Source: Agromyces atrinae
GTDB lineage: Bacteria > Actinomycetota > Actinomycetes > Actinomycetales > Microbacteriaceae
Length of the DNA stretch: 64,000 nt
NCBI RefSeq assembly: GCF_013407835.1
Contig: NZ_JACCBI010000001.1
Coordinates: forward strand, 3,410,001 to 3,474,000
Direction: 5' to 3'
Each line of letters starts with the position of its first letter. The first letter of the stretch is position 1. The position numbers and the translations under genes are program-made. The notes beneath the pieces were generated by a model, which saw nothing but the letters and a program-made list of their open reading frames with translations, did not search any database and had not been told where the DNA came from. Shown in pieces: positions 44,853-53,456 of the stretch.

Positions 44853-46130
44853 TCACGCGTTCGTCACCTCGCCGACGACGCGCTCGATCGACGCCCGGGC
44901 GTCGTACGTCGCCGCCGCGCGGGCGATCCCGCGTGACCGCTCGCGTGCGGCGGGGTCGAGCAGCGCGTCGACGGCGCTGCGAACCTCGGCTGCGGTCGGT
45001 CGCCCGGTGCGGAGGTCGATGCCGCCACCGCTCCAGGCGACGCGCGCGGCGACCTCGGGCTTCTCTTCCGTGTCGCCCGCGACGACGAGCGGCACGCCGA
45101 GAAGGAGAGCGGCGCTCACTCCGCCGAAACCGCCGTTCGTGACCATCACGTCGGTTCGGGCGAGGAGTGCGCGATAGGGCAGGAACGACGCGACGCGCAC
45201 GTGGGGTGCGTGATGCGGGAAGCTCGACTCGGGCCGGCCGCCCAGGCTCACGACGACGAGCGCGTCCCGATCGGCGAGGGCGTCGATCGTGGGTTGCACG
45301 AGCCGCGAGAAGTCGTCGTTGTCGATCGTTCCCTGGGTGACGTGCACGACGGGGCGGGTGCCGTCGAGTTCGTGCCACCACTCGGGCAGGGGCGCCTCGA
45401 CGTCGTGCGGCACGAGCGGCCCGATGAACTCGATGTTCGGCGCGATGTCCGACCGCGGGTACTCCGTCTCGCGGGTCGAGAGCTGCAGGAAGCGGTCGGC
45501 GTAGTGCGCGGTGTCCATCGCCAGGCCCGGTACCCGAGCACCCGTCGTCGACGCGAAGGCCGCTTCGACGCGACGCTGCAGGCCGCGGAAGAGCACGCGG
45601 CTCGCCACGACCCCCATCGCCCGTTGCTTCAGTCGACCGACGGCGTGGGTCGCGGGCGGCAGGCCCATCCCGAACGGAGCCGTGTCGCGACTCGACTGGC
45701 TCAGCGGGGTCACGCCGAGCGCGATGACGGGCGGCCGGTCGGTGCGACGCGCGGCGACGAGGGGGCCGAGGCCGATGAACGGCCCGTCGACGACCACGAC
45801 GTCGGGCGAGATCGCATCGATCGCCGCGCTCGCCGCAGCGAACTGGTCGGGGATCGTGTCGACGAAGATGCGGCCGATCTCGTACTGGGCGCGCTCCACG
45901 CCGCGATAGAGGTCACGATCAGGGATGTAGTCATCCGGCACGCGGTCGTCGAAGTCGGCGAGCCCCGTCAGCGGGCGGAAGGCCGCGCCCGTCTCGACCA
46001 CTCGGGCGCGGAAGCGGCTACCGGTGAGCACCGTCACGTCATGCCCCGCCTCGACGAGATGCGCGGTCGCCGCGAGCATCGGGGAGACATGCCCGTGGAT
46101 CGGTGAGGAGCAGACGAGAACGGTCGACAC
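44853..46130 (-). CDS. UGT/MGT-type glycosyltransferase (GT1)
   Basis: A 425-residue GT-B enzyme. The N-terminal acceptor domain begins VLVCSSPIHGHVSPMLA with the catalytic His of the GHV element; the C-terminal donor domain has VHVTQGT, SFLPYRALLARTDVMVTNGG and GGVSAALLLGVPLV. Members transfer a sugar from a nucleotide sugar to small lipophilic acceptors, including macrolides. A TetR gene is divergent from it across 47 bases, which suggests induction by the acceptor compound. Confidence 0.88.
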   Translation of the reverse strand: MSTVLVCSSPIHGHVSPMLAATAHLVEAGHDVTVLTGSRFRARVVETGAAFRPLTGLADFDDRVPDDYIPDRDLYRGVERAQYEIGRIFVDTIPDQFAAASAAIDAISPDVVVVDGPFIGLGPLVAARRTDRPPVIALGVTPLSQSSRDTAPFGMGLPPATHAVGRLKQRAMGVVASRVLFRGLQRRVEAAFASTTGARVPGLAMDTAHYADRFLQLSTRETEYPRSDIAPNIEFIGPLVPHDVEAPLPEWWHELDGTRPVVHVTQGTIDNDDFSRLVQPTIDALADRDALVVVSLGGRPESSFPHHAPHVRVASFLPYRALLARTDVMVTNGGFGGVSAALLLGVPLVVAGDTEEKPEVAARVAWSGGGIDLRTGRPTAAEVRSAVDALLDPAARERSRGIARAAATYDARASIERVVGEVTNA

Positions 46131-46177
46131 GGGTCCTCCGAATTGGTGAGAAGGTGAATCTATCGAATGATGGGGTC

Positions 46178-46816
46178 ATGACTGAAGCGCGCCGCGCCTA
46201 CCACTCGCCGGTCAGGGCGAGCGGTGCGGCGCGCACGCGGGCCGCGATCGTCGATGCGGCGGGCGCCCTCTTCGAGCGCGATGGATACGCACGCACGCCG
46301 ATGCAGGCCATCGCCGACGAGGCGGGGGTGTCGATCCAGGCGGTTCGCCTCGCGGGGCCGAAGTCGGCGCTGCTGCTCGCCGCCTACGAACGGGCCTTCG
46401 CAGGAGACGAGGGCCGCCACGCGCTCGTCGAACGTGCCGAGATGGTCGCGATCCTGGAGGAGCCGAGTACCGAGCTCGCGATCGAGCGATACGCCGAGTA
46501 CATCACGCGCGCCAATGCCCGGACGGCGGGACTCTGGCGGGCGATGGCCGCGGCGGCGCACGCCGACCCCGACGTGCGGAGCGCGGTCGACGATCTCGAC
46601 CGGCGACGCCGCGGCGACGTGGCGGGCGGTGGCGCCTGGCTCGTCTCGCGCGGGATCATCGCGGCCGAGAGCGCCACGAGAGCCACCGATCTGCTCGGCT
46701 TCGTGACACATCCCGACGCGTACGCCTACCTCGTGCTCGACACGGGGTGGGATGACGTCGCCTACGCGACCTGGCTGCGGACGTCGATCGCGGGCCTCGC
46801 GCTGTCGACGCCCTGA
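46178..46816 (+). CDS. TetR-family regulator
   Basis: A 212-residue regulator. HTH at ~22-66 (ARTRAAIVDAAGALFERDGYARTPMQAIADEAGVSIQAVR); the helical C-terminal half should bind a ligand. It is divergent from the glycosyltransferase gene and probably represses it; GGTGAGAAGGTGA (46145-46157) lies in the shared region. Its last 55 bases overlap the 3' end of a convergent membrane-protein gene. Confidence 0.86.
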   Translation: MTEARRAYHSPVRASGAARTRAAIVDAAGALFERDGYARTPMQAIADEAGVSIQAVRLAGPKSALLLAAYERAFAGDEGRHALVERAEMVAILEEPSTELAIERYAEYITRANARTAGLWRAMAAAAHADPDVRSAVDDLDRRRRGDVAGGGAWLVSRGIIAAESATRATDLLGFVTHPDAYAYLVLDTGWDDVAYATWLRTSIAGLALSTP

Positions 46817-47226
46817 GCCCACGCGTCGCGACGTGCCGAGCGGTAGGCGATGACGCCGACGACGATCACGGCCGTGTGGAACGCCACGAAGACGAGGTTG
46901 GCGACGAGCGAGTAGCCGTTCACGATCATGTAGATGTCGTGCGCGATGCCGCGCACGAGTGAGAGCGCGACGATGAGGACGACGAGCGGCGCACTCCGCC
47001 AGGGGCGCCACGACGCGGCGATCAGCACCACGCCGACGACGATCATCTCGAGGCCGAACACGAGCATCCAGTCGAGGAATCCGGCGTACGCGGTGCTGCC
47101 TTCTGGCGCGTCGAAGCCGGGCACGACCGCGTCGAGGCGCAGCGCGTTGAGAACAGGGATCCAGCTGATCCCGAGTGCGATGTAGGCGATGCCCGTGAGC
47201 CGGAACCACCACGTGAGAAGGGTCAT
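46762..47226 (-). CDS. Membrane protein, four predicted helices
   Basis: A 154-residue protein with helices near 8-27, 48-70, 78-96 and 108-128, the loop after the first carrying a short extracytoplasmic segment. It starts at an ATG at 47226 and its 3' end overlaps the convergent tetR gene by 55 bases. The layout recalls BphX-like proteins, but I cannot confirm a family. Confidence 0.7.
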   Translation of the reverse strand: MTLLTWWFRLTGIAYIALGISWIPVLNALRLDAVVPGFDAPEGSTAYAGFLDWMLVFGLEMIVVGVVLIAASWRPWRSAPLVVLIVALSLVRGIAHDIYMIVNGYSLVANLVFVAFHTAVIVVGVIAYRSARRDAWAQGVDSARPAIDVRSQVA

Positions 47227-47301
47227 GCGGTGACACTAACATTAAGTAGAGCTTGCATCTAACGAATATGGCGTGCCGTGGCGCGAGGCAGAATGGAGCG
47301 C

Positions 47302-48240
47302 ATGAGCGATAACGCGGTCACCATCGTCGGAGCCGGCCTCTCGGGCATCGCGTGCGCCCGCGCACTCGCTGAGGGCGGCATCCCGACCCGCATCCTCGAA
47401 CGCGGTCGCGTACCCGGCGGTCGACTCGCGACGAAGCGGTTCGAGGAGCGCCGCGTCGACATCGGCGCCTCGTACTTCACCGTTCCCGACGGCTCGGCGT
47501 TCGCCGGCGTCGTCGGCGAGTGGATGACGCGCGGACTCGTCCGCCCGTGGACCGACACGTTCGCCGTGGCCGACGACACGCGCCTGCGTGACCGCACGAC
47601 CGGCCCGATGCGCTTCGCGGCGCCGGGGGGCCTGCGCGGCCTCGTCGCCGATCTCGCCGAGTCGCTCAACGTCGAGCACCAGCGCACCGTCGAGACAGTC
47701 GAACCCGGCGCGCTCGACGGCGAGAGCGTCGGCGACATCGTGCTCGCCATGCCCGACCCGCAGGCGAACCGGCTGCTGCCCGCATCGCACGAGATCGACG
47801 CCGTCGAGTGGGAGCCCGTCATCGCCGTCATCCTCGGGTTCGCGGAGCGCAGCTGGCCGGCCGATCTCCAGGGCGCGTTCGTCAATGACTCCGCGACGGT
47901 CGGCTTCATCGCCGACGACGGCGCGCGACGCGGAGACGGCGCTCCGGTGCTCGTCGCTCACACGACATCGGCGCTCGCCGCGGCGCACCTCGACGACCCT
48001 CACGCTGTGCGGCCGATCGTCGTCGACGCGGTGCGCCGGATTTTCGGCATCACCGACGAGCCCGAGTGGGTCGCGGCTCACCGCTGGACGTTCGCTCGCC
48101 CCGCGACGACGCACGCCCAACCGTTCTCGTTCGTCGACGGCATCGGCGTGTGCGGCGACGCGTGGGGTGCATCGCCCTCGGTGTCGACGGCGTGGGCGTC
48201 GGGCGATGCGCTCGGTCGCGCCATCGCCGCATCGCGCTGA
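47302..48240 (+). CDS. FAD-dependent amine oxidase-like (renalase-type) protein
   Basis: A 312-residue flavoprotein. N-terminal dinucleotide motif VTIVGAGLSGIACARAL, then ERGRVPGGRLATKR typical of renalase/COG3380 proteins, and the C-terminal FAD-contact region GIGVCGDAWGASPSVSTAW with ASGDALGRAIA. The reaction is unknown; bacterial relatives oxidise isomeric NAD(P)H. ATG at 47302. Confidence 0.85.
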   Translation: MSDNAVTIVGAGLSGIACARALAEGGIPTRILERGRVPGGRLATKRFEERRVDIGASYFTVPDGSAFAGVVGEWMTRGLVRPWTDTFAVADDTRLRDRTTGPMRFAAPGGLRGLVADLAESLNVEHQRTVETVEPGALDGESVGDIVLAMPDPQANRLLPASHEIDAVEWEPVIAVILGFAERSWPADLQGAFVNDSATVGFIADDGARRGDGAPVLVAHTTSALAAAHLDDPHAVRPIVVDAVRRIFGITDEPEWVAAHRWTFARPATTHAQPFSFVDGIGVCGDAWGASPSVSTAWASGDALGRAIAASR

Positions 48241-48262
48241 ACCGTCCCGCTCGCGCCAGAAA

Positions 48263-48275
48263 TTATCACTGGTAA
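48263..48275 (+). promoter_or_regulatory. Candidate operator before the GH42 gene
   Basis: TTATCA-C-TGGTAA is a near-perfect dyad (one mismatch) overlapping a TAAAGT -10-like element (48273-48278), 70 bases before the beta-galactosidase ATG. It is AT-rich against its surroundings and of a size used by LacI-type repressors. Confidence 0.45.
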
Positions 48276-48344
48276 AGTGTGCTCGATCGTCGGCGCTCGT
48301 CCGGCGACCCACCTGGCACCCTGCACCGACGCGGAGGAACGACG

Positions 48345-50468
48345 ATGACGACACCCGGGATCCGCTTCGGCGCGGCGTACTACCACGAGTACCAGCCGAC
48401 GCCTCGGCTCGCCGAAGACATGCGCCTCATGAAGGAGGCCGGCTTCACCGTCATTCGCGTCGGCGAATCGGTCTGGTCGACCTGGGAGCCCGAGCCCGGC
48501 GTCTTCCACCTCGACTGGCTCGAGGACGTGCTCGACGCCGCGCACGAGCACGGCATCGACGTCATCCTCGGCACGCCGACCTACGCGATCCCGATGTGGA
48601 TGAAGCGACTGCACCCCGAGGTTGCGGGCGATGCGGCGACGGGGCAGCCGATGCACTGGGGCCGCCGCCAGGAGATGGACTTCACGAACCCCGCCTTCCT
48701 GTTCTACGCCGAGCGCGTCATCCGCAAGATCGTGGAACGCTACCGCGAGCACCCCGCCGTCATCGGGTACCAGGTCGACAACGAGCCCGGCATCACGCTG
48801 CTCTACAACGAGGGCATCTTCCAGCGCTTCACCGATTCGCTGCGGCACCAGTACGGCGACGTCGAGACGCTCAACCGCGAGTGGGGCCTCGTCTACTGGT
48901 CGCACCGCCTCTCGACGTGGGCTGACCTGTGGCGCCCCGACGGCAACTTCCAGCCGCAGTACGACCTCGCGTGGCGGCGGTTCCAGGCGTCGCTCGTGAC
49001 CGAGTACATCGGGTGGCAGGCCGACATCGTGCGCGAGTACGCGATCGGCGAGCAGTTCGTCACGACGTGCATCGCGTTCGATCAGCCGGGAGTCGACGAC
49101 GTCGCGCTCTCGAGCCGACTCGACGTCGTCTCGGGCAATGCGTACTACGAGATGGAGGACTCGCTCGCCCTGCCCGACACCGCTCCGCGGAAGGGCGAGT
49201 GGTGGACGAACGGACTCTGGTCGATCTACGACCTCGCCGATCGCATGTACTCGGCGAAGGAGGCGCCGTTCCTCATCACCGAGACCAACTCGTCGTCGAT
49301 GGGGCTCTCGTCGCACAACTACTCGCCCTACGACGGGCAGTGGCGCCAAGCCGCGTGGGCGCTCGTCGCCCGCGGTGCCCGCATGGTCGAGTACTGGCAC
49401 TGGCACACGCTGCACTTCGGCGCCGAGACGTACTGGGGCGGAGTGCTGCCGCACAGCCAGAAGCCCGGCCGCCACTACCGCGAGGTCGCGCAGATCGGTG
49501 CCGACTTCGCCGCCGCCGGCGCGGCCGTCGCCGACTCGACGCCCGACTCCGACGTCGCGTTCCTCTACGACACCGACAGCCGCTTCGCGCTCGGCGGCCC
49601 GCAGTCGCCGTTCCGCAACGGCGGCCAGTACTTCGACCCGCAGGGCTATCACCGCATCACATCGGCGTTCTACCGTGGTGCGTTCGACGCCGGGCTCCAG
49701 GTGCGCCTCGTGCGCCCGACGCAGCTCTTCTCCTCGCGGGGTGGCGAGGGGGTGGATGCCGGTGAGTTCGCCGCGCGTCATCCCGTGCTTATCGCGCCCG
49801 CGTTCTTCACCGCCGCCGATGCCGACCTCGATTGGCTCGCCGCCTACGCCGGGGCGGGCGGGCACCTCGTGCTCGGGCCGCGCAGCGCGTACGCCGATCG
49901 CGAGGGGCGTGCGCGCCTCGAGGAGAAGCCGGCTCGCCTCGCCGAGGCTGCGGGCACCTGGTACGACGAGATCGCGAACCTGCCCGAGCCGCTCGACGTC
50001 TCTGCCGAGAACGAGTTCCCGCTTCTCGACGGAGCCGCAGCGACCGACTGGATGGACGGCCTGACCGTCACCGACGGCACGTCGCTCGTGCGATTCGTGC
50101 ACCCGCACTACGGGCGCTGGTCGGCCGTGACGACGCGTGAGCACGGAGCGGGCCGGGTCACGGTCGTCGGAACCGTGCCGAACCTCGCTCTCGCCGAATC
50201 GGTCGCGCGCTGGGCCGCCGACCCGATCGTCGACCGCGCGAGTGTGCCCGAGACGGTGACCGTGACGACGTCGACCGACTCGTCGGGGCGGCGCATCTAC
50301 TACGTGCACAACTGGTCGTGGGAGCCCGCGAGCTTCACCCCGCCGGAGGCCGTCACCGACCTCATCGACGGCACCGACGTCGCCGCAGGAGCCGCGCTCG
50401 AGCTCGGCCCCTGGGACGTCCGCGTCGTGCGCACCCTCGCCCCCGTCGCCCCGGTCACCACCCCCTGA
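48345..50468 (+). CDS. Beta-galactosidase, glycoside hydrolase family 42
   Basis: A cytoplasmic GH42 enzyme of 707 residues. The TIM barrel (1-~390) holds FGAAYYHEYQP, the acid/base Glu in YQVDNEPG and the nucleophile Glu in LITETNSSS; a trimerisation domain (~395-610) and a C-terminal beta-domain follow. It removes beta-linked galactose from oligosaccharides. RBS GGAGGAAC precedes the ATG at 48345. A palindromic repeat follows its stop. Confidence 0.94.
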   Translation: MTTPGIRFGAAYYHEYQPTPRLAEDMRLMKEAGFTVIRVGESVWSTWEPEPGVFHLDWLEDVLDAAHEHGIDVILGTPTYAIPMWMKRLHPEVAGDAATGQPMHWGRRQEMDFTNPAFLFYAERVIRKIVERYREHPAVIGYQVDNEPGITLLYNEGIFQRFTDSLRHQYGDVETLNREWGLVYWSHRLSTWADLWRPDGNFQPQYDLAWRRFQASLVTEYIGWQADIVREYAIGEQFVTTCIAFDQPGVDDVALSSRLDVVSGNAYYEMEDSLALPDTAPRKGEWWTNGLWSIYDLADRMYSAKEAPFLITETNSSSMGLSSHNYSPYDGQWRQAAWALVARGARMVEYWHWHTLHFGAETYWGGVLPHSQKPGRHYREVAQIGADFAAAGAAVADSTPDSDVAFLYDTDSRFALGGPQSPFRNGGQYFDPQGYHRITSAFYRGAFDAGLQVRLVRPTQLFSSRGGEGVDAGEFAARHPVLIAPAFFTAADADLDWLAAYAGAGGHLVLGPRSAYADREGRARLEEKPARLAEAAGTWYDEIANLPEPLDVSAENEFPLLDGAAATDWMDGLTVTDGTSLVRFVHPHYGRWSAVTTREHGAGRVTVVGTVPNLALAESVARWAADPIVDRASVPETVTVTTSTDSSGRRIYYVHNWSWEPASFTPPEAVTDLIDGTDVAAGAALELGPWDVRVVRTLAPVAPVTTP

Positions 50469-50474
50469 ACCGAA

Positions 50475-50535
50475 GTCTCGGCGTCACGACATGCTGGCTA
50501 AAACGCGTTTGGCCAGCGTGTCGTGACGCCGAGAC
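50475..50535. repeat. Palindromic repeat, GTCTCGGCGTCACGA family, copy 1
   Basis: 24-base arms (50475-50498 and 50512-50535) with one mismatch and a core containing AAACGCGTTT. The outer 15 bases of each arm are shared with the copies at 51382 and 58488, whereas the inner arm is shared only with the 51382 copy. It lies between convergent genes. Confidence 0.92.
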
Positions 50536-50553
50536 GGGTGGGGTGGTGCGCGG

Positions 50554-50778
50554 TCAGGCCGCGTCGAGGGCGTGCAGCACGTGGAATGCGCCGTCGTACG
50601 AGCGCGAGGGCAGGCTGCTGAGCGCGCGCACGATCGCGTCATCGACCCCGTCGTGCCGTGCGGCACGGGCCAGGTCGTCGGGCGTCGCGGGGTAGTCGAT
50701 CGTGCGCAGGAACTCCGCGACGGATGACGGTGCGACGGCGTCGACGCCGTTGAGCGCGGCGCGCAAGCTCCTGTTCAT
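50554..50778 (-). CDS. DUF2795 protein
   Basis: A 74-residue protein with the DUF2795 pattern VAEFLRTIDYPATPDDLARAAR, then DDAIVRALSSLPSRSYD. These small helical proteins often occur beside stress genes; no biochemical role is known. Its ATG overlaps the stop of the SRPBCC gene by four bases (ATGA). Confidence 0.85.
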   Translation of the reverse strand: MNRSLRAALNGVDAVAPSSVAEFLRTIDYPATPDDLARAARHDGVDDAIVRALSSLPSRSYDGAFHVLHALDAA

Positions 50779-51248
50779 CGCCCTGTCTCATCCGTCGCGC
50801 GATCGACGGAGCCTCGCCAGGCGCCCGTCTCGAAGCCATTCGATTCGATGAGCTCCTTGAACTTCTTCAGGTCGCGGCCGATCTCGATGTCGTCGACCTG
50901 CAAGAGGGCTCCGATGTGCTCGATCGCGCCACGCGGAGTCCAGTCGAGCTGCAGGCGCACGAGTGTCGTCGCGTCGTCGATGCGGTGGAACGTGACGACC
51001 CCGGCGTGGTCTTCGCCCTCGGTGCTCTTCCACGCGATGCGCTCGTCGGGGTTCTGCTCGGTGATGACCGCGTCGAACTCGCGCTCGATGCCCGCGATCT
51101 TCACGGTCCAGTGCGTCGTCGTGTCGTCGATCTGGGTGATGCTCTCGACGCCGCTCATGAAGGCCGGGAAGTCCTCGAACTGTGTCCACTGGTTGTACAC
51201 CGAGCTGATCGGTGCGCTGATCTGGATGTCGCTGGTCGTCGTGGGCAT
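50775..51248 (-). CDS. SRPBCC (polyketide cyclase/dehydrase-like) protein
   Basis: A 157-residue START-like fold: ISAPISSVYNQWTQFEDFPAFM at the N-terminus, then HWTVKIAGIEREFDAVI and RVRLQLDW-like sheet. Such proteins bind hydrophobic ligands. The ATG at 51248 (MPTTTSDIQ) follows GGAAGGCGGC. It is translationally coupled to DUF2795. Confidence 0.85.
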   Translation of the reverse strand: MPTTTSDIQISAPISSVYNQWTQFEDFPAFMSGVESITQIDDTTTHWTVKIAGIEREFDAVITEQNPDERIAWKSTEGEDHAGVVTFHRIDDATTLVRLQLDWTPRGAIEHIGALLQVDDIEIGRDLKKFKELIESNGFETGAWRGSVDRATDETGR

Positions 51249-51381
51249 GGTGCCGCCTTCCGTTCGAAGCTGATGTTCGACGGTACGCGTGTCACCCATT
51301 CGGGGGCGCGGGGCTTGACATTTCCTCACTCGCCCCCCCGCTGCGCCGCCCTGCTTCGCCCCGACCCGCCCCCACCCCACA

Positions 51382-51442
51382 GTCTCGGCGTCACGACACG
51401 CTGGCTCAACGCGTTGTAGCCAGCGTGTCGTGACGCCGAGAC
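51382..51442. repeat. Palindromic repeat, GTCTCGGCGTCACGA family, copy 2
   Basis: Perfect 25-base arms (51382-51406 and 51418-51442) around a core with CAACGCGTTG. It matches copy 1 through most of its arms, including the inner part, with the same ACGCGT centre. It lies between tandem minus-strand genes. Confidence 0.93.
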
Positions 51443-51488
51443 GGGGGTGTCGAGGGGCGGGGACGGGCGAGGGATGACGGGGAGGGCG

Positions 51489-51785
51489 TCAGCCGAGGGG
51501 CGTGAAGTCGAGTTCCTGGAAGTCGGCGACCTCGGGCTTCCACCGGGTCTCGACGAAGTCGACGTGTGCGGGGTGCAAGTTGTAGGCCTCGTAGGCTGCG
51601 GCGTCGTCGAACGTCATCTCGAACTGGAAGCGGTGATCGCTCTTCGGGCTCACCTGGCGTGAGATGCGGAAGTCCTGCACGCCGGGGATCGACGTCAGCG
51701 CCGCGTGGGCATCGCTGAGGAAGGCGGCCTCCTCGACGGAGTCGACGGGGTGCGTCAGGGCGAAGCTCACGGTGTGTCGGATCAT
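51489..51785 (-). CDS. Stress-responsive Dabb (A/B barrel) domain protein
   Basis: A 98-residue ferredoxin-like alpha/beta-barrel protein. Diagnostic parts are MIRHTVSFALTHPVDS, IPGVQDFRISRQVSPKSDHRF and a conserved His in YNLHPAHVDFV. Members are dimeric; some are cyclases or decarboxylases, most have unknown roles. It follows the haem-degrading family gene on the same strand. Confidence 0.88.
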   Translation of the reverse strand: MIRHTVSFALTHPVDSVEEAAFLSDAHAALTSIPGVQDFRISRQVSPKSDHRFQFEMTFDDAAAYEAYNLHPAHVDFVETRWKPEVADFQELDFTPLG

Positions 51786-51808
51786 GGTGCTCTCTTTCTG
51801 GTGGGTGG

Positions 51809-52297
51809 CTAGGAGTGACGGGCGATGGCGGCTTCGAGCGCCTCGACGACGATCGAGTGGTCGTCGCGCTCGGGCAGGCCCGAGACGCCGACGAATCCGG
51901 TGAGCGATCCGTTGACGCGAAGCGGGAAGCCGCCTCCCGCGGGGATGAACTGCGACCGGTCGAGTCCGAAGACCTCGTGGAAGTCGATTCCTGCCGCCCG
52001 GCACCGTGCTCCGACGAGGAGCGACGGCGCATCGAAGCGGGCGACGACGCGGGCCTTCTTCGCGAGCCAGTCGTCATTGTCGGCGTTCGTTCCGGGCCTC
52101 GCCGCGTGGAAGACCCGTTGCGCCCCGAAGAGGATCGACGTCGTGAACGAGAGGTCGTCGGCCGCTGCTCGAGCGACGAGGGCGTTGCCGAGTGCGACCG
52201 CGTCGTCGTGGTCGAACGACGTGAACGAGAGCCGCGAGTTCTGCTCCTCGATGACGGGGATGAGTTCGAGGTCGGTGAGGGTGGAGAAGGCGGTCAT
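51809..52297 (-). CDS. UPF0303/haem-degrading (HbpS-like) protein
   Basis: A 162-residue protein of the GlcG/HbpS family. Typical are LSFTSFDHDDAVALGNALV, FHAARPGTNADNDDWLAKKARVV and FIPAGGGFPLRVNG. Some members bind or degrade haem extracellularly; no signal peptide is visible here, so it is likely cytoplasmic. It is in tandem with the Dabb gene. Confidence 0.83.
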   Translation of the reverse strand: MTAFSTLTDLELIPVIEEQNSRLSFTSFDHDDAVALGNALVARAAADDLSFTTSILFGAQRVFHAARPGTNADNDDWLAKKARVVARFDAPSLLVGARCRAAGIDFHEVFGLDRSQFIPAGGGFPLRVNGSLTGFVGVSGLPERDDHSIVVEALEAAIARHS

Positions 52298-52416
52298 CGG
52301 TGTCCTGCTTTCTGATCGGCGCGACCGGGAACGACCGGCGTGGGTGTCACTCGGAGGTGGTGCGGCCCGGAAACGGGGCTCGACCTCGTGTGTGCTCTGC
52401 CCCTTAAGGTAGAGGC

Positions 52417-53013
52417 GTGGCACGAGAAGGACGGTTTGCGAAGGGCACGGCGCGGCGCGAGTCGATACTCGCGACCGCCACCGAGGTGCTCGCGCGTGAC
52501 GGCTACCGCGGCACGTCGCTGCGGTCGATCGCTCGCGCTCTCGAGCTCGAGCCCGCACACATCCTCTACTACTTCGACAGTCGTGAAGACCTGCTGCAGA
52601 ACGTGATCGCCCGCTGGGACGAGGATCAGCTCATCCAGGGCTGGGAGCCGGATCCGGCGCTGACGCTCGACCTCTACATCGGCGCGATCCGCCGCAACCT
52701 CGAGATCCCCGGGCTCATCCATCTCTATCTGATCTTCGCGGCCGAGGCTGCGCAGTCCGACCACCCGTCGCACGACTTCTTCCGCGAGCGGTTCGAGAAG
52801 GTGCGGCGGATGCTCGCGACGGCCGTCGAGTACGAGCAGAACGCCGGACGCATCGACCCCGCGATCGATCCCGACCGCACGGCACGCCTCCTCATCGCCG
52901 TCGCCGACGGCGTGCAGTTGCAGGCGCTCATGAACCCGGCGATCGACGCGGCCGACGATCTGGCCGCGACCATCACGCAGTTGCGCAGTCGAGTCGATCA
53001 CGCGGTGAGCTGA
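52417..53013 (+). CDS. TetR-family regulator
   Basis: A 198-residue regulator starting at GTG. The HTH (RRESILATATEVLARDGYRGTSLRSIARALELEPAHILYYF) is followed by a helical ligand domain. It stands divergent from the haem-degrading family gene at 119 bases. Its end overlaps the stop of a minus-strand oxidoreductase remnant by 16 bases. Confidence 0.87.
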   Translation: MAREGRFAKGTARRESILATATEVLARDGYRGTSLRSIARALELEPAHILYYFDSREDLLQNVIARWDEDQLIQGWEPDPALTLDLYIGAIRRNLEIPGLIHLYLIFAAEAAQSDHPSHDFFRERFEKVRRMLATAVEYEQNAGRIDPAIDPDRTARLLIAVADGVQLQALMNPAIDAADDLAATITQLRSRVDHAVS

Positions 53014-53240
53014 CGCCGCGCCTCGTCGATCGTCGCGAGGATCGCGGCGGTCGGGGTGCGCACCTCGAGCGTCGTCGTCAGGGTCGCGTGCCGGTGCGGG
53101 CCGTGGTCCAGCACGAGAGTCGAGTAGGCGTCGACGCCCGTCTCCGTCATCCCGCCGACCGCCGTGATCTGCGTGGGCGCGCCGAGGATCATCGACGCGA
53201 GCTGCACCGGGTAGATGTCGAGATCGAGGAGGGCGATGCA
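52998..53240 (-). pseudogene. 3' remnant of a Gfo/Idh/MocA oxidoreductase
   Basis: About 80 codons of a sugar dehydrogenase-type protein: ALLDLDIYPVQLASMILGAP and VGGMTETGVDAYSTLVLDHG belong to the substrate domain of GFO/IDH/MocA enzymes. The N-terminal NAD-binding domain and catalytic EKP motif are gone; at ~53240 the sequence switches to an unrelated plus-strand coding remnant. No functional start remains. Confidence 0.7.
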
Positions 53241-53396
53241 CCCGTGGCCGAGCTGAACGCCTACATCGTCGAGCAGGCCTGGTTCGCGCCCTGGTTCCGG
53301 GTGCAGTCGAGCTTCGCGACGAATGCCGACACCCAGGTGACGGTCCAGACCGACAACTCCGTGCCCTGGCTCTGGAACATCGCACCGGCCGCCTGA
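53241..53396 (+). pseudogene. 3' remnant of a family 5 (peptide-type) ABC binding protein
   Basis: The last ~50 codons of an SBP_bac_5 protein: AELNAYIVEQAWFAPWFRVQ through VPWLWNIAPAA, the standard C-terminal sequence of dipeptide-type binding proteins. The remaining ~450 residues and the lipoprotein signal are missing. It still keeps its terminator. Confidence 0.72.
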
Positions 53397-53407
53397 GCGC
53401 AGTGCAA

Positions 53408-53441
53408 CCCGGCCGTCACCTCGTCCGAGGTGGCGGCCGGG
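53408..53441 (+). terminator. Terminator after the binding-protein remnant
   Basis: Fifteen-base arms with one G-T pair (53408-53422 with 53427-53441) close on GTCC. It sits just after the remnant's stop and before the convergent dehydrogenase gene. Confidence 0.75.
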
Positions 53442-53456
53442 CTGTTCGTCGAGCGG

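Noticed and set aside
53088-53396. A complete 102-residue plus-strand gene
   Set aside because: Only the last ~50 codons make a recognisable protein (binding-protein C-terminus); the rest is antisense to the oxidoreductase remnant.
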